From: Haemonchus contortus
Taxonomy: Eukaryota; Nematoda; Chromadorea; Rhabditida; Trichostrongylidae
NCBI GenBank assembly: GCA_000469685.2
Contig: LS997566.1
Span: forward strand, 12,733,618 to 12,797,617
DNA: 64,000 nt
Direction: 5' to 3'
Shown here: positions 36,527 through 48,104 of the stretch, in pieces
Layout: the number at the start of each line of letters is the position of its first letter
Position numbering within the stretch: the stretch's first letter is position 1
The notes under the pieces: generated by a model
The model's database searches: none
What the model was told of the DNA's origin: nothing
The model's input: only the letters and a program-made list of their open reading frames with translations
Program-made: the position numbers and the translations under genes

Positions 36527-36810
36527 TTCTGGCGTGAGTCAATCCCATCTGAGGGGTGCGCCCCACATTCGACTTCAATTCACGCTCGTCATGGCGTTTT
36601 GAATGCGTATGAGGCCTATACATATTCGCGGTGAGCAGCCGAAGTCCACATCAGTGTTTGTCCATTCTAGGCGAGTCTGGTACTTTTTAAAGGAGGCGGG
36701 AGAGATGAAAGGCTCAGTTGGCCTAGGCGGATATCGGTCCGAGTTTCGAACCCGTGACCGTGCCTTGTGATAAAGCGTCACCTGCCACCACACCACTTCT
36801 GCCCTTGAAG
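36527..36810 (-). repeat. tRNA-derived SINE, minus strand
   Basis: Near complete: tail GAGTCAATCCCATCTGAGGG, body GGCCTATACATATTCGCGGT, GTTGGCCTAGGCGGATATCG, then degenerate B and A boxes at the right end (GTTTCGAACCC; CACCACACCACTTCTGCC). Confidence 0.6.
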
Positions 36811-37626
36811 TCAAACATACATACGTAACATACGACATTCCGAAACACCTGCCAACGTCGACAACAATACAGTCTGACGAATTTGGTACGTATAGCTGCG
36901 ATGCTGTTTACTATTCCCTACATATAGGCGGGTATAGTTTGGTATACGCCATCAGCTCCGCGGAGCTGGTTTGATTCATCGTGTACCGAGCTTTGCTACA
37001 CTGCATGCGCACGTGGGTTCTTGATCCAACCCAATTCAGTTCGATGTTCCGAAGATGAGGGCACATGTTGGCCTACACCCCAGCATTACTTTTTTTGAAC
37101 GATTTCACATTTATCGGTGCTTATTTACTTTTATTTTGTAGTTATTCACATGGAGCGGATACGTTTTTCTAGATTTGTCTCCCCTACAATCTTCACATAG
37201 GCTGTAATTTCGTTGTAAACACTTCCTGTAATGAAGGGAGCCGCTCTTTATTTACTTAAATTAACTACTTAATTATCCGAATCTATCATGAACAAGTTTT
37301 TTTGGACCTGATGTATACTTCTCCCTTCGTTGGACTAAAATAGTGTCAGTACGGGGACCGAGCACTTATGAGTTTGTTCTTTTGTGAGCTGTAACACATC
37401 GTAGACTGGATTTGCTGGTTGCTGCAGGTTGAAGTTTGAGACTTACATTAAAAGGAAGCAGTAGGGTCGGCGATACACATCAAGAGCTTTCGATATCAAA
37501 TAGCGTCAAAACGAATCCTTGTTGGCAGCCAGAATCGCCAAACATGATGAATCCGACTAACGTCCTACCTTGACAGTGACATTGCCCCCGATTTCTATCA
37601 GTTTCTTTTCTCTATCACTTAGCTAC

Positions 37627-37905
37627 ATGGGCGGAGGTGGTGTAGTGGTAGTGGCGCACTTCACATACACGCCTGGTCACGGGTTCGAATTCCGAATCGT
37701 TATCTGCCAGTGCCAAACAAGCATTCCATACCTTCCAGGATAATCAAATGGTACCACACTTTCTGGGAGGAACAAAGCGTTGATTGTACATTGGCTGGCC
37801 ATTGCTAGTAACTGTCCGTCACGTACACCTTCAAACCGCCACTGTGACTCTGAATAAAAGATGAGTGTCAGGGCGCACCTCAAACTGAGATAGATCAACG
37901 TAAAA
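37627..37905 (+). repeat. tRNA-derived SINE, plus strand, intact head
   Basis: Best preserved head in the window: GGCGGAGGTGGTGTAGTGGT (A box) and GGGTTCGAATTCC (B box) about 38 bases later, then the SINE body in diverged form. A 3' half-copy follows at about 37985-38080. Confidence 0.65.
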
Positions 37906-38781
37906 GAACTTTATCCTTTATCCTTTCACTAGGTTATGACCACTCGTCTTCAAGCTTTGCCACTCATGAAGCGGTCACAGAACTTCACTGGCTACCGCAA
38001 GTCATTGTATAGGTCTCGTATGCGTACAATATGCCACCACGATTCTCACTGAAAATGGATTTATGCTTCAGACGTGATTTATCAATTCCCTGGACCTTAT
38101 CCCTGTTACGCTCTAAACTTTGACCGCAACATTAAGCCTTTACGGGAAATTGTCACACTTCAGCTTTGGGGAATATTTTCCTAGAACAGCAAAAATAATC
38201 CTTTGGAGTTCATAGCGATCTTCTATTGCTAGCCCCCGCGTTCTTCTATGTGTAGGAGAACTGCAAAAATTATTATGAAGTAACATGGATTTTCATTATT
38301 AGCGTTCTCTGTGATGAGACTATGCTGTTAGGTGTCTAGGTATTTACCCAAAAGCGAAGTCAGCTAATGGGTGCTGTGACTAAAAAATATCTCTTTTACC
38401 CCTTTCAAAGTCTCGTAACGTGATGGCTTATGTGAGGTCTTAAAATGGAAATAAATTCGAACTTCCTCTGTGAAACCAATCATCAACCACCTTTATGGAT
38501 TATTTATATGCGCTTGAATGAGCCAGTTTCTTTTTCCTTTCCAGAATAGTTAGGCCATTTTCTGTGAAGCTTGGTATTACTTTAATGTGGCCAGAGTAGC
38601 ATAGACAATGCTTTCTGAGCGTTTCCTTTTCGGGCTGGATTATGCGCTATCATAAAGGTCGATGACGCACTCAGTAGCCCTATTCAGTGAAAGACCTTTC
38701 ACATAACCAGTTCGGATAATAGGCACCGTTCGGGAGAGTTGAGTTCAGCTCTTGAGAACAATCCAAATTGAGCATAAAATA

Positions 38782-39366
38782 TTAGGTTGAGTCATAAGTC
38801 CTCGGACTAAGTGATAGTGATGACTTCCAGAGATCATAACTCAGAAAAGAGATGACGAAAATGGATGCGCGAAGCATCATTAGATAGATTATCAGAAGCT
38901 CTTTTGAATACACGCTAGAGAGTACACCTGAACATCTCCTGCGCTTGAGCGTGAGGGGAGAATGCGCCATGTCGGCGCAAAAATCCATGTCATACTGCTT
39001 CAAAGCATGAGGCACCCATCCACCGAGCTTCCGCACCTTGCCGATTGACTTCAATCCACGAATAATTGTGGACTGGCTCTCCAAGGGTGACGCCAGTTCA
39101 CGAGTAATTCGATACGGATCGGCTTCCACCTGGCTCCGCAGCACCTCCAAAACCAACTCCATTGAGCGTTCCGGACGGTCCTCATCTTCGATGGAATAGT
39201 CGTCTGCCGTGAACTTCGTGTGCCACTTGTGAACTGTGCATCTAGCAGGAGCACTCTTCTTGTAAACTTCCTTGATACGTCTATCGATCTCCACGGGTTC
39301 TTGGCCAGATAAAAAAAGGAAATAGGATGGTGTTGTGGAGGTGAAGTCGCGACGGCTAGAAATCAT
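38782..39366 (-). pseudogene. Mariner transposase N-terminal domain only
   Basis: An uninterrupted 194-codon frame. Residues ~20-140 match the paired helix-turn-helix DNA-binding region of mariner transposases: CTVHKWHTKF, SIEDEDRPERS linker, ELASPLESQSTIIRGLKSIG second helix, then KLGGWVPHALKQYDM. The whole catalytic domain is deleted, and the last ~50 codons read through the terminal repeat. The frame has stayed open despite the loss of catalysis. Confidence 0.7.
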
Positions 39367-39542
39367 GGGGCATGGTTGCAGGAAAGGCAGTAGTTAGGTG
39401 TGTTCGTTAGCAGGTATTTTTAAAAGCTTTTCGTACTCTATCTAACAATGATAGACGCGTCCATTTTCGTCTCTTCTTTTCCGAGTTATAATCTCTAGAA
39501 TCATCGCTATCATTTTGTCCGATGACTTATGACTAAACCTAA
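38782..39542 (-). mobile_element. Deleted mariner element (third end type)
   Basis: TA-flanked (38780-38781, 39543-39544), with long inverted ends TTAGGTTGAGTCATAAGTCC and on, recognisable for about 80 bases on each side. The 761-base length means roughly 500 bases are gone. It lies in intron 1 of the peptide gene, 170 bases before exon 2. Confidence 0.8.
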
Positions 39543-39714
39543 TATATGAAAATTGAGATTGACGCAAGAGATCCAACCAGTACTGTTCCAAAGAATCTAA
39601 TTTTGGACGAATTCAAAGATATCTACTCTTCTAAGAGTTCGAAATCCACTTGAAAAGTCTACGACGACGTTTAAGAAGTGCATTTCTCATGAACGCAATA
39701 TAAGCCATTTTCAG

Positions 39715-39768
39715 GGATCAAATGGCTATGTCACATCTGACCGGCATGAACAGACCAGATATCAGCGA
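39715..39768 (+). CDS. Exon 2 of secreted short peptide precursor
   Basis: 54 bases between a CATTTTCAG acceptor and a GTAAGT donor, phase 2 in and out, exactly matching exons 1 and 3. It adds E plus DQMAMSHLTGMNRPDIS, a segment without cysteine or basic cleavage sites that begins the presumed mature peptide. The precise splice-site and phase fit argues against chance despite the short length. Confidence 0.55.
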
Positions 39769-40111
39769 GTAAGTCTAATTTTCTTTGTGCACCAGCCATC
39801 CCAATTATTTTATTCATGTTTGATAATTATTACTGCTAATTATGGTAGTTGTCCGTCTAGCCTGCCTAGCACGAGCTCGGACTTTGATACTTTATCGGGA
39901 AGCGGCATAGTAAACGTGTAGTGGCGAGATCCAATTAATATTTCCTAACTTCTTGTTCACGAAAAACTTTTTTAATGTCGGTTTTGGAACATTTTCCCGA
40001 CGCCTAGAGGGATGCTGAGTGGAAATAATTTCTGTTAGGATTATTTCAATTCGTTGCGATTCTTTAGAGGCCTAAATGCTTCTGGATGCGAGGAATAAAA
40101 GGATATGGTCT

Positions 40112-40380
40112 TGGGAAGTTAGCCAATCCCAACTGAGGAATGCGCCAACGCATTCGACTCCCATTCAAAATCGTTGTGGCATGATGAATGAGTATGTGGC
40201 CTTTAGTGACCAACGGTGGCCAGCCGATGTACAAGTCAGCGCTCTTATCCTTCCAGACGAGTCTGTTACCAGTCAACCAATCCCGTAGAGCTGGAAGACT
40301 TGGTTGTATCGGGATTAGAGACTTGAATCCGTAAACATGCGTGGAGGGCGCCACTTGCCAGTACTTCGCCTTCGCCCTTG
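40112..40380 (-). repeat. tRNA-derived SINE, minus strand
   Basis: Tail AGCCAATCCCAACTGAGGAA, body CAGCCGATGTACAAGTCAGC and CTTATCCTTCCAGACGAGTC, head degraded. A further partial copy lies at about 40430-40605. Confidence 0.55.
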
Positions 40381-40895
40381 AACGTGAGGGAACCTGGCAT
40401 TAATTACTTGTTGTGCTTTTGAAAAATTTGGAGGAGGAAACCAGCCGACGGACAAGTCAAGGACTCTCAAAGGATTATGGTGACAGTTGAAAGACCCCAG
40501 AAGGATGAAGGGCTCAGTGGCCAGGGCAACTTTTGATTCGGAGTCCTATTCCAGGACCATGCGTACATGACAGTGTTCCACTTGCCGCTACACTTCATTA
40601 CCCAAAAACTACTTTTAGAATCGACGGTCGAGTGCTGTTTCTATTTCTAAAATAGCTTCCAATCGGCTTGACTCGTAGGCATAGATATAGCTTCTGCTAC
40701 CGTAATTATAATAGAACAAAGATTTTTTTTGCATTTCCATGCCTTTATCATTGATGCTCCATAAAGCCCGTGATAGCAGTTTTTGAAGCTTCACAAAAAC
40801 TTTCAAGAATGACAGCACCACTGAAACTTAGAATTTTTCCTTGGTCCTGGAAGGAGACTTCACGAATTTCTACTTACTGGGTAACATCTATGAGC

Positions 40896-41160
40896 GAAGG
40901 TGGTGTAGGGGCGAATGACGCGCACTACCATGCGTGTGATCCCAGGATCAGGTCCCGGATCGATACTCGATCTGGCCAACCAAACACTCTATGCCTCCGG
41001 ATTCGGTTACGTGGTACCAGATTTGCGTGGGAGGATAAAAGTACAGTTTTGTTCATCGGCTGGGAAGCGCAATTCAACCACTGCAACCACTTATGCATTA
41101 AAACCCAACTATTTGTCTGATTGGAAGTCGAATGCGGGGACGAAAATAGGATGTCCAAAG
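40896..41160 (+). repeat. tRNA-derived SINE, plus strand
   Basis: Head GCGAAGGTGGTGTAGGGGCG, then CTGGCCAACCAAACACTC, GGTACCAGATTTGCGTGGGA and GGATAAAAGTACAGTTTTGT body blocks. Confidence 0.6.
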
Positions 41161-42000
41161 ATTCCGTCCTTTTTCATTCCGCTTCTGTGATGCTGAAAAA
41201 TTGCAAATCCTACTTTTCAACAGTCCCTTACAACTTTCTCGAATAATATTGGCTCATCTGACCTCTGGACCTCACACACTTGAACAAAAACAGTGTGACC
41301 AGCTTGTTTACTACGCCATGCATTTGCATGCTCTCTCGAATTTATACGCTTCACTGAATACTTGGGGGTCACTCCATTAAGAAGAAGCTGAGCTGGAACA
41401 AAACGTTTTTGGCAATGCTAATAAAGTCACGAGTGTGCAGGAATGTTTACGTAGAACTGCTCTTCTTTACTGCACAGTTGTTAGAGGCATATATGATCAC
41501 CTATTAACCAATTCAAACTAGATTTTGGAAGAAGCTCATGGCTCAAAGACCTCCAGCTGCCCTCCCATAATTGAAAGATAATGAGCGAGATACAAGTACT
41601 TTGCATTATCAAAACTGTATTGCAACGTAACAACGGATCAGCATGCACCGGATCAAGTTCTTATTCAGAACATCAGCTGCAGAACAATTCTGTTCTATAA
41701 CGGTGCTTACACCAGCCTCTGAAAACTGCTCAAGTTTATGCTCATCCAGACTCCAGAACACTACAATGTATAGCTTGCACTCGGCCTCTTCATCTCAATA
41801 AAAAAGCTGTCAACCTGCCAAAAGCCGTATTGGTTCCATGTTCCACCTCCCTATTCCATGGGAGCAAGCAACAAGAGCAATCCCTCATTCAACTTTGAGC
41901 GCGACTGAGCCAATATCCATCCAACAGCCTGTTTCGGAACTATTTTACCCTGCCATATTTGGTTGATAGTCATTAATGCTATTCAAAGATGTTACATTTG

Positions 42001-42516
42001 AAGGTTACAGTCCACGATAATTTTGAGGTGCCCGTCTTCATTCGAAAAGCGGAAGTATATTTTGGGAATAGCTCGTCGGTAGTTAAGAAAGCGAGGATAG
42101 TAGCTGATTTCGAGAAAAATATGGCTCTTCAAAAGTAGGGAAAATAGAGTTCGGACGAGATGCCATAACGGAAATAACGTGGAAGTGGTATTCGGACGAG
42201 ATTTCAGTAATTGCAATTGCACAAAGAGCAGACTACATCAAGCCAGAACTGTACAGAACTGTCTTTCGCTGTCGCTATGGGTCATGAAAAGTTGCTTGAA
42301 CTTCCTATATGAATTCCCTCGCCCTTGTGATCGGTGCAGCCTCTACAGTCCCGCTGAAACTCGTCCGAGGATGCACACAGGCCAATCTTTTGGCCTTTAT
42401 AACTCCCTAACTAGGCCGTTCTCCGATCCAATAGAGTCAGATATTATATATGCGGGGGCCTCAAACTGATCCTGTTGGAGAATCTCAGAAACCATCTTTA
42501 TCGTGAACTGCGCCTT
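42001..42516. mobile_element. MITE copy A (AAGGCACAGTTCACGATAA ends)
   Basis: Ends AAGGTTACAGTCCACGATAA and, inverted, AAGGCGCAGTTCACGATAA. 516 bases, colinear with 49682-50200. No coding capacity. The target-site duplication is unclear, so the superfamily is not assigned. Lies in intron 2 of the peptide gene. Confidence 0.6.
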
Positions 42517-43439
42517 TAAGTACACAACTCTTTCATTCCTCGTGCATACTTACAGATGATCAACGATTCTCGCATTCTTTCTCCCACGGCCTAATATTTC
42601 AATATGAATTAAATATCAAGCAGACACTAGATACTCACTGTGATTATGTTATCCGTTCACGCTCACGGCGAACTTTCCTGGTTGAGCAATCTGATATGTA
42701 CTTGCGTTCCTTAAACAAAAATGCCTCGAATGCTTGCAGTGAAAACCTTGGCAGGATCATTGGTTGGGCTCGTGCAGATCTTTGGAACCTAGCCCGAATA
42801 TTCTCTGCCTTTTCCGCGCCTTAGTGCAGTGATATCTTCACGAACACTGCTATACAGTCACTATGCACAAAGTTGCTCTGTTTGGAAATTACCTCTGTAC
42901 ACCAGAAGCGGCTCGTAATAACAACTATTCGGACTTTTAATATTGCAATTTCGATTTTTGTCGCCGTCAAACTACTACTATAAACTGTGCATCTCTCGAA
43001 GACACAAAGCCAATTTGACCAAGAACATCGGTGCGCCTAAGGTGCATGATTGCAGAGTTATGCGATCGGTAGGACACATGACACCCGTCCCAACGTGGGA
43101 ACTTGGAGTCCATCGGCCATGAGTTCACGCTGTGCGTTTGAGCCTTTGAGACAGCATTGTTGGACGGAGTGGACTTGATTGCCAAGCGAAATTACCGTTG
43201 TTAAGAACTCGTCGAAAAAGTATAGTTTTATGCAGATTCCAAGGAAAAGTGAGAAAAAATGATTCCCTTTGGGTGAAATAGTTCACGAGTCTGGCAGGTT
43301 ACAAGAGTTGTTTTCAACTTTTGAAAAGTTTTGTTTCCTGACAATTTTATTTCGTCACAAAGATATCGAAGGATATAATCATGTACGTCAATGAATACCG
43401 TTTTTGAGTTCGGGCAGTCGTTTTTTTTTTAAATCATGG

Positions 43440-43665
43440 TAGAGGTTTGAATGCCCGTGTAGGCCTAGACATGAATGGCGGAGCCAGTCTCTTATTCTTT
43501 CAGACGAGTGACGGTACAATTAAACGCCCTCCCACTCCACTCTCCCCCCCCCCCTACCCCCTGCCTACCTCCCTCCCACAGAATTGCAAGCTTGGTTGGC
43601 TTGGGCGACTATCGACAAGAGGCTTGATCCCCCCCCCCCGACTGCATGCACATAACAGGCTAAAA
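43440..43665 (-). repeat. SINE copy interrupted by C tracts
   Basis: SINE body words (TTATTCTTTCAGACGAGTGA, GCTTGGTTGGCTTGGGCGAC) with two runs of 11 C inside (43544-43554 and 43629-43639). Confidence 0.45.
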
Positions 43666-44432
43666 GAGTTCTCTCGTTCAGCTCCGCTAAAAGCACTCGC
43701 TAACACTGAAATTTCCCTAAATACGTTTCTTAATCATAGAAACATGGAATATTTGCCAGAGGCGCCTCTGTTTTTCTTTTACGTTGATCAATTCATCTTC
43801 CCATTATCTTCCTGATTTTGGGTTATGTCGCTGAAAGCCCACTTCATGATAGAAAACATAGTTTCTGAGAGTTCCTTCTTGGATTAGCCTGAGACCCCCC
43901 CTCCTCCCCACCCCCCAGGAATAGCACAAGGAGCGCTGCAGGGTTCAGAAAACGACCTAGATATCGCGTAATAAGGGCCCCAAACCGACTTAGCCGACGT
44001 GCACACCCCAGACGGACAATTCTCACGTTTTGAGTAGGCTGTACAGGTTGCACCGTTCGAGCAGGGACGCACACATTGCAAAGAGGCAAATCACTGCAAC
44101 CAGTTACACGCAATGGCACACACATTCAGACAACTCGTCCAAATACCCCTTTCATGCTCTTCTGTCGTCACATACTCGTCCGACCCCTAATTTCACTACT
44201 TTTCTTGTACCTCGTATTTTTCTAATAACGCCGATTTTCATACCTGTTCCTGCACTTTTCTGGACCATTACTTTCATTACTCGTCTTAAACTAGATAGAT
44301 CAAAATTGTCGTAACTGTGTTTTTGAATGAAGACTCATACAATTTTTTATCATGGCTTTATAAGGCTTGCGATTCCTAAGGGATTTGAAATAAATAAATA
44401 AATAAATAATGTATATTATCCATTATTTCCAG

Positions 44433-44526
44433 TGATGAATACAATAGATATCTTGCCGAACTCAGCTCGCAGCTTTTCAAACGTTCCCCATATCGGAACA
44501 ATCTGATGAACAATGGAGGAGACTAG
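44433..44526 (+). CDS. Exon 3 of secreted short peptide precursor: KR-processed tail
   Basis: Behind CATTATTTCCAG, phase 2 in, ending at TAG 44524-44526. It encodes D then an amphipathic stretch DEYNRYLAELSSQLF, the dibasic Lys-Arg site, and a 13-residue C-terminal piece SPYRNNLMNNGGD. Processing would give a mature peptide of roughly 38-40 residues plus the C-terminal 13-mer. No C-terminal Gly precedes the KR, so amidation is not predicted. The precursor has only one such site, unlike multi-copy neuropeptide precursors. Confidence 0.6.
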
Positions 44527-44584
44527 AGTTGAACAAACGAGGACGCACGACTACGGAACAAGCTTAGGAATGAACGATTAGACC

Positions 44585-44590
44585 AATAAA
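44585..44590 (+). terminator. PolyA signal of the peptide gene
   Basis: AATAAA 59 bases after the stop codon, a typical nematode 3' UTR length, supporting exon 3 as terminal. Confidence 0.55.
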
Positions 44591-45862
44591 TATTCCACTG
44601 TGTTCTTTAACAAGCAACGAAGTTCATAGCGATCATTCTCAACCTTACTTTCTATGTTGTCTCAATCATGGAAAGTGAAGATGCAAATGGACATCATCAG
44701 TTATTAACTGCCCCAAGACAAAGTTTTTAATCAGGTTGAGGAAACTAGCACGGTTTTTGCATCTGCAAGCATTGGCCTCAATATTTACTACGTAGAGTCG
44801 ATTTCTTTGGAAAACAAGAATTGGTAAGATAAGTTTATGAAAAATAATACTCAATTATCATCTCGGAAGGATATGAAAATATTTTTTCGGAATTGCATGA
44901 TGGCTGAAAACAGCAATTAAAACAGCGTGTGCCAGAATTGTCATTTAATTAACGGCAAAAAAATTGCCAGAAGATCATTAACATCAGACAGAAATCGTAT
45001 TCTATAGTAGATGAAGAACAAAGGATATAGTTTTTGGAGTGGAACAATAGCGCTCCTGCGATGCACCGCCGTAGTCGACTTTCTTACAAAACCGTAGTGG
45101 TTCTCGACTGCGTACGTAATACAGTAATGGGCGAAGGTAAGCTGGGATATGAGTCGGTGCTTTTATTCCCTCATGCTGTAAAATATCTTGGGCGATTCAT
45201 TCCGAATTCAAACTTGCAGTCGTTTCTGTTTCAACCCTGCAAAAGGAGGACAGGGACATGACGAAATGATTGTCTTTGGCATGATTTGTTTCACTTAGAG
45301 GCCACGCAGCATTTCTAACAATTACTGAACATCATTTAGCTACGTACCATTCTTCAACGTCCCTTTCAGGCCCAGGGGTTCTCCATTTCTCTTTTTAGAA
45401 GTTGAACCCTTCTATCTCACTGTACATATGTTTTTTGTACACAACTTTGTCGCTATTGTCATGGCACCACCGATATCAATCCAGATTTACCACACCTTCT
45501 CCTTTGAGACAGATACCAATGTGTGGGATGTCTGTGTCCGAGTGCGCGTGTTTGTCTGTATATGTATATTTATTACAGGGTGGGCCAAAATTATGGTTAC
45601 ACAGACATCACATCGCAGAAAACGAATGGAAAGCCAACAAAGCGAACCAATTTCATTAAAGTGTTTATAACTAATTTCTTAACAAAATTGTACATTGAAA
45701 CTGGGATCTGTTGCTTTCTGCTTTCACCCAACCCCAGAGACGACCATGAACGCAATCGACGGTGGCACGCAGCTAGGGTCATCGAGTTGGTCCCGGCTTT
45801 TTGCTAAGCATTTTCGAGATTATTTCTTCTCTCGTTTGGGCTAAAGGATGCTTTCATCTCAG

Positions 45863-47187
45863 AGGCTGACCACATTGAGACATTCATGGGATTTAGGTCA
45901 CGGCGGGTGTGCGAATATATTTTCGATCACACCTAATCAAGCTCGCCTCGCACCTAGGCGCGAAGTGACCTTAAGGTGCGAAGGCTCCGCGCTCATTATG
46001 CTGCCAGCACTCGCTCCTAATCGAGTTGAAACTTGTCAACCAAAGAGGATAATAACAGTTTAAAAAAGTGGAGTTTCTATCAAAAAAATGAGCTTTTTTT
46101 TTTTTGAAAGAAAAAGTTCTACTATCAGTTCATACGGTTTTGAGAGTTTTATTTGTTTTGAGAGTTTTATTTCTATGCGTAATAAATAAGTTCAATATAT
46201 TTTGTGATTAAAGTTTTTGTGATATGGAAGAGAATTTCCTTCTTCAATTTCTCAGTAATAAAAATACCTAAAAGAAAACCTAAATGTATAAGTAAAAACG
46301 ATGATAGTTTTGTTTGTTAAGAGTCTGGACATCTTCCCAAGTAGTAAAGAAACTCCAGGCATTCACCGTACGCGACATGGCCCAGGGGTACAGAATGCCT
46401 CTGAAGTGCTTGAACTTCAGATGGGCTTGCGGAGCAGAAGTGAAAGGATCGGACAGTGGAGGAAATGGGCCACATGGACCGTTCACTCCTAAAGGTTTGG
46501 AGCGGGAGGATACCCTGCAAGTTCATCGAAACAGTACAGGGCATCTCTGGAATACATGGAACTGTCTTATAAAGTAAGCAGCGGTAGTTAAAGCACTCAC
46601 CTACCTGGTTAAATAGTTGTCGATGACCTCTCTTCAACGAATGAGTTGGAGAGAGGAGTCGGAATAAGCATGAAGACTTGCTACATGACGTAAAAACTGT
46701 GAAATGGCCTGAATGGTGAACCGTAGGGCGTTCAGTGACCTGTGAATGAAGAGTAGTCCAATATTAAACAACTCTAGAGAACTACATCGCTTCTGTAAAG
46801 GTTGTTTGATATCGCAAACAAGCGAAAATACCGAAAAAAGAAGCGAACTGAGCTGTTTCACCCATTTTTAAGATACTTGGAATAAAATATATTGAACTTA
46901 TTTATTATACATGCAAATACTCTTAAAATCGTTGGAATTGGTATTGGAATTTTTCCTTACAAAACACTCAATTTTTGAAGCGAAACCCCAAACTTTTAAA
47001 GTGTCATTATCCTCTTTGGCTGACAAATTTTAGCTCGATTAGTAGCGAGTGCGGGCAGCATAATTACCGCGGAGTCTTCGCACCTAGTTAAGGTCGCTTC
47101 GCGCCTAGGTGCGAAGCGAGCTTGATTAGGTGCGATCGAAAATATATTCCCGTACCCGGTCACGGCTCCAGAGTGGTCACTGATCAA
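45863..47187. repeat. Inner inverted-repeat unit
   Basis: Arms of about 190-205 bases, 45863-46067 and 46994-47187, run in opposite orientation. Shared words include TATATTTTCGATC.CACCTAATCAAGCTCGC, GCACCTAGGCGCGAAG and CCAAAGAGGATAAT. The ~925-base centre has no coding signal. It could be a foldback element or a head-to-head pair of insertions. Confidence 0.6.
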
Positions 47188-47190
47188 AAC

Positions 47191-47640
47191 TTATGAGGTC
47201 AGGGAGCCCCTTTTACGAAATTTCGAGACAATTTCTGTTCTGCGGTCAGGAGCTTTATCTTGACAATATGACCGATTCGAATCACCAAAGTGTCCCATTG
47301 CGCACGAAGAGATCAAACAGGCCTCCAAACCAACTTTCACTCCATAATTTACAAAAATAATCGGTGTCTTTGCCTCGGCGGTGATGCTAGCACAGGCCAT
47401 CACAGAAAGTTCGTGAGCCAGGCGCTGTATCACTTACACTTCTTTAAGCTTTATATAAAACTTATCGCTCTACTTATTGAGCACCTTTTTCACTATGAAT
47501 ATCTTCTCGTCGATGAACAGGAATTCCGTAGGACAATTTTTTCGGATGCGTCAGGGCAGCTTTTGTTAGCCAACCTTTCTCTTCTCTTTAACCTGCTCAC
47601 TGGGGAAATCACTTTCTGATCGTATAAGGGTCTCATTGTG
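47191..47640 (-). pseudogene. Tc1/mariner-like transposase remnant
   Basis: Minus-strand pieces in order: TEFLFIDEKIFIV (first catalytic region, F.DEK.F) around 47500-47530; then ELSVMACASITAEAKTPIIF and VNYGVKVG (V.V.AGIT..GKTPL.F...GVK); then GHFGDSNRSYCQDKAP, the decayed second catalytic block. Frameshifts separate them. The C-terminal end lies beyond the inner insertion. Confidence 0.55.
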
Positions 47641-48104
47641 CACGTGATGCTTCACGATTTTACGCAGAAAATTTTGTGAGATATCCATTCATTTAGCCTT
47701 TTCGGACTCAATGAATTTTGCTGCTACGTGGACCTTTGCCCTGCTTCCTTAACACTTCCCCTAAATATAACCAGAGATCTTCTCGGTTTACCACTCCTAT
47801 CTGCAATTGTTCCCAACTTTCGAGAGCGTCTTATGGTTGAATGCACCTCCTGCCTTGTTGCGCTAGATCGTCTGTAGATGCACCGTGCCAAAAGTGCTTG
47901 TAAATGAAAAGCGACGTTTGATTCACGGACTAGTTACGCTCATATTACGTTCAAAATCTACCAGAGGTTCAGTATCGTTAGAAAGGTAATAACGTAAGCT
48001 ACCTTGTGGAATGGAAGAAATTCAATGAATTGTTATGAATTCAGAAAAAAATTGCTATGAACGTCAGCGCGCGCTGTAATCATAATTTTGGCCCACCCTG
48101 TATA

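Larger units (their letters stand above)
45576..48100 (-). mobile_element. Tc1/mariner-like transposon with CAGGGTGGGCC ends, nested
   Basis: TA-flanked; inverted ends CAGGGTGGGCCAAAATTATG and CATAATTTTGGCCCACCCTG. 2525 bases, with the transposase remnant on the minus strand. About 1.3 kb in its middle (45863-47187) is an inverted-repeat unit that separates the C-terminal coding end (~45600-45790) from the rest, so one element probably inserted into another. The outer element itself interrupts a TG-rich repeat (45520-45574 and 48101-48130). Confidence 0.7.

Noticed and set aside
45034..45261. Possible further SINE copy
   Set aside because: A few words resemble the SINE body but the order is not kept and neither box is recognisable.
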